Shown here: positions 16,045-24,683 of the stretch, piece by piece
How the letters are laid out: each line of letters opens with the position of its first letter
How positions within the stretch are numbered: the first letter of the stretch is position 1
Assembly (NCBI RefSeq): GCF_001425755.1
Contig: NZ_LMDH01000001.1
Location: 189,619-253,618, forward strand
DNA length: 64,000 nt
DNA from: Aeromicrobium sp. Root344
GTDB lineage: Bacteria > Actinomycetota > Actinomycetes > Propionibacteriales > Nocardioidaceae
Reading direction: 5' to 3'
Made by a program: the position numbers and the translations under genes
The notes under the pieces: model-generated
Databases searched by the model: none
Told to the model about the DNA's origin: nothing
What the model saw: only the letters and a program-made list of their open reading frames with translations

Positions 16045-17202
16045 ATGCGTGAGCGATCCGACCTCTGGCGCCGGATCGACACGCTCTGGCAGGACATCGG
16101 ACTGACCGGCATGGTGCTGTTCATCCCGCTCGCCTCGTACGTGTTCACCGGGACGCCGGGACAGCTGCTCGACATCGCGTTGATCGTGCCTCTGGCGCTG
16201 CGTCGCCGCGCCCCGGTCGCGACGTTCACGGTCATCTGCCTCATGCTCCTGGCGCAGGCGATCGTCTTCGGCACACCGCGCTACGGCGACGTCGCGCTGC
16301 TGATCGCGTTGCATGCGGTCGCCGCGTACGGCCCGATGTGGGCGGTCCGCGCGTCGCTTGCCACGGGATTCCTCGGCGCGTTGATCGCCGCTGCCCGGTG
16401 GTCGACGCCGACCACGGACGCCGGCCAGCTGCTCAGCTACGTCGTGCCGCTCGCCGCGCTCGTGCTGGCTGCGTGGATGCTGGGCTACCTGGCCCGCACC
16501 CGTCGGGCGTACGTCGCGGGGCTCGAGGAGAGGGCCGAACAGCTCGAGCGCGACGCGGCACAGCAGGCCCAGATCGCCACCGCGGCCGAACGCGCGCGCA
16601 TCGCTCGCGAGATGCACGACGTCGTGGCCCACAGCCTGTCGGTCATGGTCGTGCAGGCCGACGGCGCTCTGTACGCCGCCGAGAAGCGGCCCGAGGTCGC
16701 GATCGACACGCTGCGGACGATCTCGGAGACCGGCCGGACGTCGCTGACCGAGATGCGGCGGTTGCTGGGGCTCCTCCGCGACGACCGCGGCGAGCTGCCG
16801 ATGGCACCTGTGCCGAGTGCGGCCGACGTCCACGGCCTGGCCGAGCAGCTCCGAGCGAGCGGGCTCGCGATCGACCTCAACGTCCTGGGTGATCTCGACC
16901 GCCTCGACCCGGCCACCGGGCTGACGGTCCATCGCATCGTGCAGGAGGCCCTCACCAACACGCTCAAGCACGCCGGCCCGGGCGTCACCGCCTCGGTGGA
17001 CCTGCGGGTCACGACCGACTCCGTACGCATCCAGGTCGACGACGACGGTCGTGGCGGGACCGCCGCCGATGACGGTCAGGGACACGGAATCCTCGGCATC
17101 CGAGAGCGCATCGCCGTCCACGCCGGTGAGGTCGAGGCGGGACCACGGCCCGGCGGCGGGTTCCGGGTCAAGGCCGTCGTGCCGGTGGGGTCGACTCCAT
17201 GA
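16045..17202 (+). CDS. Two-component sensor histidine kinase, NarL/DesK type
   Basis: 385 residues from the ATG. Four or five membrane helices occupy residues 18-150, with no large sensor domain, followed by a coiled segment and a HisKA_3 dimerisation domain with phospho-acceptor His191 in AREMHDVVAHSLSVM. The HATPase domain ends the protein (EALTNTLKHA N-box, DDDGRGG, GHGILGIRERI). It would autophosphorylate and pass the phosphate to the downstream regulator, whose ATG overlaps its stop (ATGA). A GTG nine bases upstream is a possible alternative start. Signal unknown; the linked ABC transporter suggests a cell-envelope or antibiotic stimulus. Confidence 0.92.
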   Translation: MRERSDLWRRIDTLWQDIGLTGMVLFIPLASYVFTGTPGQLLDIALIVPLALRRRAPVATFTVICLMLLAQAIVFGTPRYGDVALLIALHAVAAYGPMWAVRASLATGFLGALIAAARWSTPTTDAGQLLSYVVPLAALVLAAWMLGYLARTRRAYVAGLEERAEQLERDAAQQAQIATAAERARIAREMHDVVAHSLSVMVVQADGALYAAEKRPEVAIDTLRTISETGRTSLTEMRRLLGLLRDDRGELPMAPVPSAADVHGLAEQLRASGLAIDLNVLGDLDRLDPATGLTVHRIVQEALTNTLKHAGPGVTASVDLRVTTDSVRIQVDDDGRGGTAADDGQGHGILGIRERIAVHAGEVEAGPRPGGGFRVKAVVPVGSTP

Positions 17203-17861
17203 TCAAGGTGTTCCTGGTGGACGACCAGCAGCTCGTACGCGCCGGATTCCGGATGCTGATCGAGTCGCAGGACGACATGGCCGTCGTCGGCGAGGCCGGC
17301 AATGGCGCCGAGGCGGTCGAGCTCCTCGCCGTGACGTCCGCCGACATCGTGCTGATGGACGTCCGCATGCCCCGGATGGACGGCGTCGAGGCGACGCGCA
17401 TCCTGGCGGCGAGGTCGGAGCGGCCGCGTGTCGTGGTGCTGACCACGTTCGACCTCGACGAGTACGTCTACAACGCCCTGCGCGCCGGAGCCTCCGCGTT
17501 CCTGCTCAAGGACGCCCAGCCCGAGACGCTCCTCGGCGCGATCCGCGACGTGCACGACGGTGACGCCGTGGTCGCACCGAGCGTCACGCGACGCATGCTC
17601 GAGCGGTTCCTCGACGCCTCCCAAGCGCCGGACCCGGATGATGACGACCGTCTGGCCGCGCTCACCGCCCGCGAGCGGGAGGTGCTCGAGCTGATCGCGA
17701 GCGGCCAGTCGAACACCGAGATCGCGGCCGGCCTGTTCCTCGCCGAGGCCACGGTCAAGACACATGTCGGGCGCATCCTGGCCAAGACCGGATCGCGCGA
17801 CCGGGTTCAGCTCGTCGTGCTGGGCTACGAGTCCGGGCTCGTCAGCCCCGGCGACCGCTGA
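17199..17861 (+). CDS. NarL/LuxR-type response regulator
   Basis: 220 residues. Receiver domain with acidic pair D8-D9, phospho-acceptor Asp54 (VLMDVRMP), Thr in LTTFD and Lys in FLLKDA. A LuxR-type HTH closes the protein (LTAREREVLELIASGQSNTEIA, ATVKTHVGRIL). Overlaps the kinase gene by four bases. It most likely controls the ABC transporter genes that follow 115 bases later, an arrangement typical of antibiotic-peptide or envelope-stress modules. Confidence 0.93.
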   Translation: MIKVFLVDDQQLVRAGFRMLIESQDDMAVVGEAGNGAEAVELLAVTSADIVLMDVRMPRMDGVEATRILAARSERPRVVVLTTFDLDEYVYNALRAGASAFLLKDAQPETLLGAIRDVHDGDAVVAPSVTRRMLERFLDASQAPDPDDDDRLAALTAREREVLELIASGQSNTEIAAGLFLAEATVKTHVGRILAKTGSRDRVQLVVLGYESGLVSPGDR

Positions 17862-17976
17862 CGTACGACCCAGGTATGACGCGGGGCAAGCAGGTCCCGT
17901 CCGTGGGCTGACGATTCGTCGGCCGGCGATTCCTAGCGTGGAGAGCACCACCAGACGACTCACCACAGGAGCAGGA

Positions 17977-18732
17977 ATGACGGTCCTCGACCCACCCACC
18001 ACGATCCCCGCGATCGCCGCACGCGCGACCGGGCTCACCAAGACGTACGGCAGCGGCGAGGCCAAGGTGCACGCGCTCGCCGGCGTGGACCTGACGATCG
18101 AGACCGCGCGATTCACCGCGATCATGGGGCCCTCTGGCTCCGGCAAGTCGACGCTGATGCACTGCCTGGCCGGTCTCGACCAGGCCACGTCGGGCCAGGT
18201 GCAGGTCGGCGACCTCATGCTCAGCTCACTGTCCGACAACGAGCTCACCCGCTTCCGTCGTCGGCACGTCGGCTTCGTGTTCCAGGCGTTCAACCTCCTC
18301 CCGATGCTGACCGCCAAGCAGAACATCCTGCTGCCCCTCGACCTCGCCGGCCTCGACCCGGACTGGGCGTGGTTCGACGAGCTCATCGAGGTGCTGGGGC
18401 TCGGCGAGCGACTCGGCCATCGCCCGAGCCAGCTGTCCGGCGGACAGCAGCAGCGCGTCGCGATCGCCCGAGCGCTGATGAGCCGGCCGGCGATCGTGTT
18501 CGCGGACGAGCCGACCGGCAACCTCGACAGCCGGTCGAGTGCCGAGGTGCTGGGCTTCCTGCGGCGGTCGGTGCGCGAGCTCGGGCAGACGACCGTCATG
18601 GTCACGCACGAGCCGAGCGCCGCGGCGTACGCCGACCGGGTCGTGCTGATCGCCGACGGCCGGGTCGCCACGCAGATCGACAACCCCACGCAGGACAGCA
18701 TCCTCGACGCCCTGCGCCGGATCGGCGGCTGA
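17977..18732 (+). CDS. ABC transporter ATP-binding protein, MacB/LolD type
   Basis: 251 residues. Walker A GPSGSGKST, Q-loop FQAFNLLPMLTA, signature LSGGQQQR, Walker B IVFADEPTGNLDS and H-loop VTHE are intact, and the sequence belongs to the LolD/MacB subclass. The start was placed at ATG 17977 after AGGAGCAGGA; a longer frame overlapping the regulator gene is not coding. It powers the large permease encoded 3 bases downstream. Confidence 0.95.
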   Translation: MTVLDPPTTIPAIAARATGLTKTYGSGEAKVHALAGVDLTIETARFTAIMGPSGSGKSTLMHCLAGLDQATSGQVQVGDLMLSSLSDNELTRFRRRHVGFVFQAFNLLPMLTAKQNILLPLDLAGLDPDWAWFDELIEVLGLGERLGHRPSQLSGGQQQRVAIARALMSRPAIVFADEPTGNLDSRSSAEVLGFLRRSVRELGQTTVMVTHEPSAAAYADRVVLIADGRVATQIDNPTQDSILDALRRIGG

Positions 18733-18735
18733 ACC

Positions 18736-21159
18736 GTGCGCAGCGTCATCCTCGCCTCGATGCGCACGTACGCCCGACGCTACGTCGCGGCGCTCGTCGC
18801 GGTCCTCATCGCCACCGGATTCATCGTGGCGATCAACGTCCTCAGCGCGGCTGCCCGTGAGGGCGCCAACGAGACCGTCGGCAAGCAGTACCGCGGCGCC
18901 GACGTCGCCGCGACGGACGCCAACGGCCCCCGCCAGTACGCCCAGCTCCGCAAGCGTGCTCTCGCGGATCCCGACGTCACCGCCGCCGCGGTCAACTGGC
19001 GCGGCTGGACCGAGGCGACCCTGTCCCGCGGAGCGCAGATGGTGTCGCTCGGCAGCGTCGCGACCGACCGGAGTCTGCGCTGGCAGGCGACACGGTCGGG
19101 GCGCCTGCCGACCGGAGGCGGCGAGATCGCCATGTCCTCGTCATGGGCGCGACGCCACCACGTGGGCCTCAACGACTCGCTGACCCTGGACATCGGCGCG
19201 AGGTCCCGGACGTTCACCGTGTCGGGCATCGTCGACGACCAGGACGGCCCGTTGCGTTCGGTGCTCTACCTGCCCGAGCGCGCGTTTCCCGGCCTCGGCG
19301 ACGTCGGCGAACCGGTCGACGAGGTGTTCGCGGTCTCCGGTGATCCGGCCGCCGTCGCCTCGCGTCTCGATCACGCCACCAGCGGCGTCTCGGTCAGCAC
19401 GGCCGAGGCGTACGAGCGCACGCTCCGCCTGCAGGCGACGAACGGGATCGACATCTTCCAGAAGCTGATCCTCGTGTTCGCCGCCATCTCGCTGTTCGTC
19501 GGCGCGCTGGTCATCGCCAACACGTTCACGATCCTGCTCGCCCAACGCGCCCGTGACCTGGCGCTGCTGCGCTGTGTCGGAGCCGTGCGTGCACAGGTCG
19601 CCCGGTCCGTCGTGGTCGAAGGACTCATGATCGGTGCCGTCGGCGCGGCGGCGGGGGTCGTGGTCGGCTACCTGGTCGCGCTCGGCGGCAAGGCCGCGAT
19701 CGCGCACTGGTCGCCCTCGACGCCGATGGGTGGGACATCGCTCACGCCGGGCAGCCTGCTGCTGCCCGTGCTGCTCGGCATCGTCGTCACGGTCGCGGCG
19801 TCGTACGTCCCGGCGCGGCGCGCCGGTGCGCAGTCGCCGCTGGCCGCCTTGCAGCCCCAAGACGCGGTCAAGGTGCGCACCAGGGCTGGAGCCCTGCGGC
19901 TCGTCATGGCGGTCGGCTTCCTGCTGGTCGGCGCGGCCGGCCTCCTCGTCGGTCTGCAGAGCGTGCTGGTCGCCGGGCTCGTCGGCGGGATGTTCTCGTT
20001 CGTCGGCGTCCTGCTGCTGACACCCGTGCTGGTCCCTGCCGCGATCCGTCTTGCCGGTCCCCTGGCGCGACGTGCCGGCGTGCCAGGGCGCCTCGCGCAC
20101 GGCAACTCGCTGCGCAATCCACGACGTACGGCTGCCACGTCCACCGCCTTGCTGATCGGCGTCACGCTGATCACGGCCGTCGTGGTCGGCTCGGCGTCGA
20201 TCTCCAACAAGGTCAACACCTCGCTCGACGACAATCACCCGGTCGACCTGATCGCCGCGCCCTCCAAGGGCGCCCTCCCCCACGGCGTCGGCGCGAAGCT
20301 CGCTGCCGTCGACGGAGTCAGCCAGGCGATCGAGCTGCCGGGCATCGACGCACGCGTGGGCGGTCAGGAGATGGCGGTCCTCGGCGTCGACAAGGCCGCC
20401 CGGGCGCTCGTCCGCGGGAACGTGTTGCGTGACCTCGGCCCGGATGACGTCGTGGTCTCCGGTGGCACCGGCAACGTGGCACCCGGCGACACCACCACGG
20501 TCAAGGCGGGTCGCACCATCCACGAGCTCACGGTGCGGTACGCGGCGGGACTCGGTGATGCGGCCATCGTCAGCCGATCAACGCTCGACGCGATGGGCAC
20601 GGCGACCACACCTCGAGCGGCCTGGGTGCGAGCCACCGACGGAGCCGACGCCGGGGCGGTCACCGCCGATGTCGCGTCGATCGCCAAGTCGTCGGACCTC
20701 GACCTCACCGGCGGCCTGCCCGAGCGTGCGGACATCCTCAAGCTGCTGGCGATCGTGCTGGCCGTCACCGTGGGATTCCTGGCGATCGCCGTGCTGATCG
20801 CGCTGATCGGGGTCAGCAACACGCTGAGCCTGTCGGTCCTCGAACGCGTACGGGAGAACTCGCTGCTGCGGGCCTTGGGACTGGAACGGTCCGGGCTGCG
20901 CGCCATGCTGGCGATCGAGGCGCTCCTGATGGCCGGCGTGTCAGCCGTGCTCGGGATCGGTCTCGGGTCGCTCTATGCCTGGTTCGGCGTCAAGACGCTG
21001 GCGGACGGCATCTTCGAATCGGCGCCCGACCTCACGGTGCCGTGGGTCCAGGTCGGCGTGATCTTCCTGGTCGCGGCCGCTTCCGGACTCGTCGCCTGCG
21101 TGCTGCCGGCACGGCAGGCCGCGCGGATCGCACCGGCCGCCGGGCTGGTCGCCGACTGA
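18736..21159 (+). CDS. ABC transporter permease with two FtsX domains
   Basis: 807 residues, GTG start three bases after the ATPase stop. An N-terminal helix, a large extracytoplasmic domain, an FtsX helix triplet (about 245-370), further helices, a second extracytoplasmic domain and a second FtsX triplet (about 675-800) give the ten-helix layout of actinobacterial MacB-like permeases. Such exporters handle peptides, lipids or lipoproteins by mechanotransmission. Linked two-component genes suggest induction by an envelope-active compound. Substrate unknown. Confidence 0.92.
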   Translation: MRSVILASMRTYARRYVAALVAVLIATGFIVAINVLSAAAREGANETVGKQYRGADVAATDANGPRQYAQLRKRALADPDVTAAAVNWRGWTEATLSRGAQMVSLGSVATDRSLRWQATRSGRLPTGGGEIAMSSSWARRHHVGLNDSLTLDIGARSRTFTVSGIVDDQDGPLRSVLYLPERAFPGLGDVGEPVDEVFAVSGDPAAVASRLDHATSGVSVSTAEAYERTLRLQATNGIDIFQKLILVFAAISLFVGALVIANTFTILLAQRARDLALLRCVGAVRAQVARSVVVEGLMIGAVGAAAGVVVGYLVALGGKAAIAHWSPSTPMGGTSLTPGSLLLPVLLGIVVTVAASYVPARRAGAQSPLAALQPQDAVKVRTRAGALRLVMAVGFLLVGAAGLLVGLQSVLVAGLVGGMFSFVGVLLLTPVLVPAAIRLAGPLARRAGVPGRLAHGNSLRNPRRTAATSTALLIGVTLITAVVVGSASISNKVNTSLDDNHPVDLIAAPSKGALPHGVGAKLAAVDGVSQAIELPGIDARVGGQEMAVLGVDKAARALVRGNVLRDLGPDDVVVSGGTGNVAPGDTTTVKAGRTIHELTVRYAAGLGDAAIVSRSTLDAMGTATTPRAAWVRATDGADAGAVTADVASIAKSSDLDLTGGLPERADILKLLAIVLAVTVGFLAIAVLIALIGVSNTLSLSVLERVRENSLLRALGLERSGLRAMLAIEALLMAGVSAVLGIGLGSLYAWFGVKTLADGIFESAPDLTVPWVQVGVIFLVAAASGLVACVLPARQAARIAPAAGLVAD

Positions 21160-21190
21160 TTCCCACCGCAGGCGAGGAGGGGACGGGTCG

Positions 21191-21196
21191 TACGGT
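21191..21196 (+). promoter_or_regulatory. Leaderless -10 element of the isocitrate lyase/PEP mutase-family gene
   Basis: TACGGT ends 7 bases before the ATG at 21204; there is no ribosome site at normal spacing. Confidence 0.55.
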
Positions 21197-21203
21197 TGTC
21201 GTC

Positions 21204-21980
21204 ATGACCGAACTCGCACACCAGGCCCAGACCCTCCTCGCCCTGCACACCGACCCCAAGCTGCTCAAGGTCGTCAACGTGTGGGATGCCATCAGCGCCC
21301 GCGTCGTCTCCGAGGTCGAGGGCGTCACCGCCCTGGCCACCGCGAGTCACTCGATCGCCGCCGCGTACGGCTACGCCGACGGTGAGAACATTCCCGTCGA
21401 GCTCATGATCGAGGCGGTCGGCGGCATCGTCGCGGCGACCGACCTGCCCGTCACGGCTGACCTCGAGGCGGGATACGGCAACCCGCGCGAGACCACGCTG
21501 CGGGCGATAGGCGTCGGCGTCGTCGGCTGCAACCTCGAGGACCAGATGAAGCCCCTCAACGAGGCGGTCAACGCGGTCGAGGCCGTGCTCGACGCCGCGC
21601 AGCAGGAGGGCATCGACTTCGTGCTCAACGCGCGCACGGACGCGTTCCTCAAGGCTGGCGACAAGCCGCACGACGAGGTGCTGGCCGACGCCATCGAGCG
21701 TGGCCGCGCCTACCTCGCGACCGGTGCCCCCGTCGTCTTCGTGCCCGGCAAGGTGTCCGAGGACGACATCAAGGCGTTCGTCGACGCGTGGGGCCCGCAG
21801 AAGCTGACCCTGATCGGCGCCCCCGGATCGGTGCCGCTGGCCCGCATGGAGGAGCTCGGCGTCGCGCGGGTCTCGTTCGGACCGTTCAGCCAGTCCGTGG
21901 CCCTCATGGCACTGCAGGACCTGACGACCGACATCGTCGCCGGCGGCGGGCTGCCCGCGGACTTCCGCGTCCTCAACTGA
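21204..21980 (+). CDS. Isocitrate lyase/PEP mutase superfamily protein
   Basis: 258 residues. The phosphoenolpyruvate mutase/isocitrate lyase barrel is evident: NVWDAISAR (substrate loop), TADLEAGYGN (metal-binding Asp/Glu), GCNLED and NARTDAF. It lacks the KKCGH catalytic loop of true isocitrate lyase and is shorter than methylisocitrate lyase (about 290-300). Members of this subgroup cleave or rearrange C-C or C-P bonds of 2-hydroxy or 2-oxo acids; most are uncharacterised. It is convergent with ecm, 24 bases away. A role in C4/C5 acid metabolism linked to the ethylmalonyl-CoA pathway is conceivable but unproven. Confidence 0.85.
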   Translation: MTELAHQAQTLLALHTDPKLLKVVNVWDAISARVVSEVEGVTALATASHSIAAAYGYADGENIPVELMIEAVGGIVAATDLPVTADLEAGYGNPRETTLRAIGVGVVGCNLEDQMKPLNEAVNAVEAVLDAAQQEGIDFVLNARTDAFLKAGDKPHDEVLADAIERGRAYLATGAPVVFVPGKVSEDDIKAFVDAWGPQKLTLIGAPGSVPLARMEELGVARVSFGPFSQSVALMALQDLTTDIVAGGGLPADFRVLN

Positions 21981-22004
21981 CGCAACGGAGCATCGTCGGC
22001 GAGG

Positions 22005-23978
22005 TCAGCTCAGGTCGTTGGCCTTGCGGATCTCGTCGACGATGCGGTCCATGATCGCCGTCATGCCGAAGTCCTTGGGCGTGAACACCGCGGCCACGCC
22101 GGCGGCCTCCATCTTGCGGGCGTCGGACTCCGGGATGATGCCGCCGACGATCAGCGGCACGTCGCCGATGCCGGACTCGACCATGGCCTTCTGCACGTCC
22201 GGCACGAGCTCCATGTGCGATCCGGACAGGATCGACAGGCCGATGCAGTGCACGTCCTCGGCGACCGCCGCCGCGACGATCTGCGCGGGCGTCAGGCGGA
22301 TGCCCTGGTAGATGACCTCGAATCCGGCGTCGCGCGCGCGTACGGCGATCTGCTCGGCTCCGTTGGAGTGCCCGTCGAGCCCGGGCTTGCCGACCAGCAG
22401 GCGCAGCCGGGTGCCGAGCTCCTCCCCCGTGCTGCGGACCTTCTCGCGTACGGCCGACAGCTCGGCGCCTGCCTCGGCGAGGCTGCCGGAGCCGCTGACG
22501 CCCGTCGGGGCGCGGTACTCGCCGAACACCTCGCGCAGCGCGCCGGCCCACTCGCCGACGGTGGCTCCCGCGCGTACGGCCTCGAGGGTCGCCTCCATGA
22601 GGTTCGTGTCGGACTTCGCCTCGCGCTGCAGCCGGTTGAGGGCCTCGTCGACAGCCCCCTGGTCACGCTGCTCGCGCCACGCCTTGACGTCCGCGATCGC
22701 GTTGGCCTCGGCCTCCGGGTCGGCCGTCATGATCGCGGTGTCGAGATCCGCGGTCAGCGGCGACGGCTCGGTCTCGGTGTAGGAGTTCACCCCGACGACC
22801 TTCATCTCGCCGGCCTCGATGCGGGCGCGCCGCTCGGAGTGCGATGTCACCATCGCCTGCTTCATGTAGCCGGACTCGACCGCGGCGACCGCGCCGCCCA
22901 TGGCCTGGACCCGGTCGATCTCGGCCTTGGCACCCTCGATCAGCTCGGCGACCTTGGCCTCGATCACGACCGAGCCCTCGAAGATGTCGTCGTACTCCAG
23001 CAGGTCGGACTCGAAAGCCAGCACCTGCTGCAGGCGCAGCGACCACTGCTGGTCCCACGGCCGCGGCAGGCCGAGAGCCTCGTTCCATGCCGGCAGCTGC
23101 ACGGCGCGGGCGCGGGCGTCCTTGCTGAGCGTCACGCCCAGCATCTCGAGCACGATGCGCTGCACGTTGTTCTCGGGTTGCGCCTCGGTCAGGCCGAGCG
23201 AGTTGACCTGCACGCCGTAGCGGAAGCGGCGCATCTTGGGATCCTGGACGCCGTAGCGCTCCCGGGTGATCTCGTCCCAGAGCCGGCCGAAGGCGCGCAT
23301 CTTGCACGTCTCCTCGACGAACCGCACGCCGGCGTTGACGAAGAACGAGATGCGGCCGACAACGTGCTCGAACTCGTCCTCGGGCACCTGGCCGGAGTCG
23401 CGCACCGCGTCGAGCACCGCGATCGCGGTCGTCAGCGCGTACGCCAGCTCCTGCGTGGGCGTGGCGCCGGCCTCCTGCAGGTGATAGCTGCAGATGTTGA
23501 GCGGGTTCCACTTGGGGATCTGCTTGACCGTGTAGGCGATCATGTCGGTCGTCAGGCGCAACGACGGCGCCGGCCCGAACACGTACGTGCCGCGCGACAG
23601 GTACTCCTTGATGATGTCGTTCTGCGTCGTGCCGGACAGCGCCGCGGCGTCGACGCCCTGCTCCTCGGCAACGACCTGGTACATCGCGAGCAGCCACATC
23701 GCCGTCGCGTTGATCGTCATCGACGTGTTCATCTCGTCGAGCGGGATGTCGTGGAACAGCTGGCGCATCGCACCGAGGTGCGGGATGGGGACGCCGACCT
23801 TGCCGACCTCTCCCCTGCTCAGCTCGTGGTCGGGGTCGTAGCCGGTCTGCGTCGGCAGGTCGAAGGCCACCGAGAGCCCGGTCTGCCCCTTGGCCAGGTT
23901 GAGGCGGTAGAGCGCGTTGGACTCCGCCGCCGAGCTGTGGCCGGCATACGTACGCATCACCCATGGCTTGTCTGGCAT
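22005..23978 (-). CDS. ecm: Ethylmalonyl-CoA mutase (B12-dependent)
   Basis: 657 residues in one chain, the Ecm/MeaA length; methylmalonyl-CoA mutases are longer or two-subunit. The barrel opens with MRTYAGHSSAAESNALYR, the Ecm signature, where methylmalonyl-CoA mutases have RQYAGF. The C-terminal cobalamin domain has the lower-ligand motif KPGLDGHSNGAEQ (D-x-H-x2-G) and later SGSHMELVP. It rearranges ethylmalonyl-CoA to methylsuccinyl-CoA using adenosylcobalamin. It is divergent from a cobalamin adenosyltransferase. TAACCT (minus strand, 23986-23991) ends 7 bases before the ATG, giving a leaderless mRNA, and lies inside a perfect GGTTAC-N6-GTAACC palindrome. Confidence 0.92.
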   Translation of the reverse strand: MPDKPWVMRTYAGHSSAAESNALYRLNLAKGQTGLSVAFDLPTQTGYDPDHELSRGEVGKVGVPIPHLGAMRQLFHDIPLDEMNTSMTINATAMWLLAMYQVVAEEQGVDAAALSGTTQNDIIKEYLSRGTYVFGPAPSLRLTTDMIAYTVKQIPKWNPLNICSYHLQEAGATPTQELAYALTTAIAVLDAVRDSGQVPEDEFEHVVGRISFFVNAGVRFVEETCKMRAFGRLWDEITRERYGVQDPKMRRFRYGVQVNSLGLTEAQPENNVQRIVLEMLGVTLSKDARARAVQLPAWNEALGLPRPWDQQWSLRLQQVLAFESDLLEYDDIFEGSVVIEAKVAELIEGAKAEIDRVQAMGGAVAAVESGYMKQAMVTSHSERRARIEAGEMKVVGVNSYTETEPSPLTADLDTAIMTADPEAEANAIADVKAWREQRDQGAVDEALNRLQREAKSDTNLMEATLEAVRAGATVGEWAGALREVFGEYRAPTGVSGSGSLAEAGAELSAVREKVRSTGEELGTRLRLLVGKPGLDGHSNGAEQIAVRARDAGFEVIYQGIRLTPAQIVAAAVAEDVHCIGLSILSGSHMELVPDVQKAMVESGIGDVPLIVGGIIPESDARKMEAAGVAAVFTPKDFGMTAIMDRIVDEIRKANDLS

Positions 23979-23986
23979 GTCGGTCA

Positions 23987-24004
23987 GGTTACCTCCCCGT
24001 AACC
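23987..24004. promoter_or_regulatory. GGTTAC-N6-GTAACC operator between ecm and the adenosyltransferase gene
   Basis: GGTTAC-CTCCCC-GTAACC has perfect 6-bp arms. It covers most of the predicted ecm -10 element (TAACCT, minus strand) and lies about 43 bases upstream of the rightward adenosyltransferase -10. Best of the four related sites. Confidence 0.6.
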
Positions 24005-24046
24005 TTCGGGGTCACTGCCTCGCGAGGGCGTTCCTGCTCACACTCG

Positions 24047-24052
24047 TACGAT
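24047..24052 (+). promoter_or_regulatory. Leaderless -10 element of the adenosyltransferase gene
   Basis: TACGAT ends 6 bases before the ATG at 24059. Confidence 0.55.
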
Positions 24053-24058
24053 GTGAAC

Positions 24059-24634
24059 ATGGTCAATCTGACGCGGATATATACGCGCACCGGCGACGAT
24101 GGCACCACCAACCTCGGCGACATGAGCAAGACCAGCAAGCTCGATCTACGGCTCGCCGCCTACGCCGACGTCGACGAGGCCAACGCCCAGATCGGCTTCG
24201 CCATCTCGCTCGGTACGCTCGACGAGGACGTCGTCGCAGTGCTGACGCACGTGCAGAACGACCTGTTCGACGTCGGCGCCGACCTGTCGTGCCCCGTCGT
24301 CGACAACCCGGAGCATCCGCCGCTGCGGGTCGAGCCGGACTACATCGATCGGCTCGAGGGCTGGTGCGACCACTACAACGAGCAGCTCCCCAAGCTGCGC
24401 TCGTTCATCCTGCGCGGCGGTACGCCAGCGGCCGCGGCGGTGCACATCGCCTGCACCGTGACGCGTCGGGCAGAGCGTTCGGCGTGGGCCGCGATCGAGG
24501 AGCACGGCGAGACCATGAACGTGCTGACCGCGAAGTACCTCAACCGGCTCAGCGACCTGCTGTTCATCCTCGGTCGCCACGCCAACCGCGAAGCCGGGGA
24601 CGTGCTCTGGAAGCCCGGTGGCGAACGAGGCTGA
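24059..24634 (+). CDS. Cob(I)alamin adenosyltransferase, PduO type
   Basis: 191 residues, a trimeric PduO-type enzyme. The ATP-binding N-terminus TRIYTRTGDDGTTNLGD and the C-terminal RRAERSAW and NRLSDLLFILGR motifs are diagnostic. It transfers adenosyl from ATP to cob(I)alamin, making the cofactor of Ecm, which is divergently encoded beside it. In M. tuberculosis the equivalent gene (Rv1314c) also lies next to the ATP synthase/DUF2550 region. The start at 24059 is supported by TACGAT six bases upstream; a longer frame from 23963 overlaps ecm and is not coding. Confidence 0.93.
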   Translation: MVNLTRIYTRTGDDGTTNLGDMSKTSKLDLRLAAYADVDEANAQIGFAISLGTLDEDVVAVLTHVQNDLFDVGADLSCPVVDNPEHPPLRVEPDYIDRLEGWCDHYNEQLPKLRSFILRGGTPAAAAVHIACTVTRRAERSAWAAIEEHGETMNVLTAKYLNRLSDLLFILGRHANREAGDVLWKPGGERG

Positions 24635-24644
24635 GGGCATGCCA

Positions 24645-24670
24645 ATGGCACCCACCGTGGTGGGTGCCAT
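24645..24670. terminator. Bidirectional terminator hairpin
   Basis: ATGGCACCCACC and GGTGGGTGCCAT form a perfect 12-bp stem with a 2-base centre, between the adenosyltransferase gene and a leftward small gene. No T-tract. Confidence 0.65.
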
Positions 24671-24683
24671 CAGAATCAGACGG

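Noticed and set aside
17076..18767. 563-codon minus-strand ORF opposite the response regulator and ABC ATPase genes
   Set aside because: Shadow of well-supported genes; no start context or recognisable domain.
22005..23978. Methylmalonyl-CoA mutase as the name for the B12 mutase
   Set aside because: The single chain of 657 residues and the RTYAGHSSAAESN start match ethylmalonyl-CoA mutase, and ccr is nearby; some methylmalonyl-CoA activity cannot be excluded from sequence.
22215..24002. 595-codon plus-strand ORF opposite ecm
   Set aside because: Composition (Arg, Asp, Val, Leu, His) is that of an antisense frame in GC-rich DNA; the minus-strand mutase is unmistakable.
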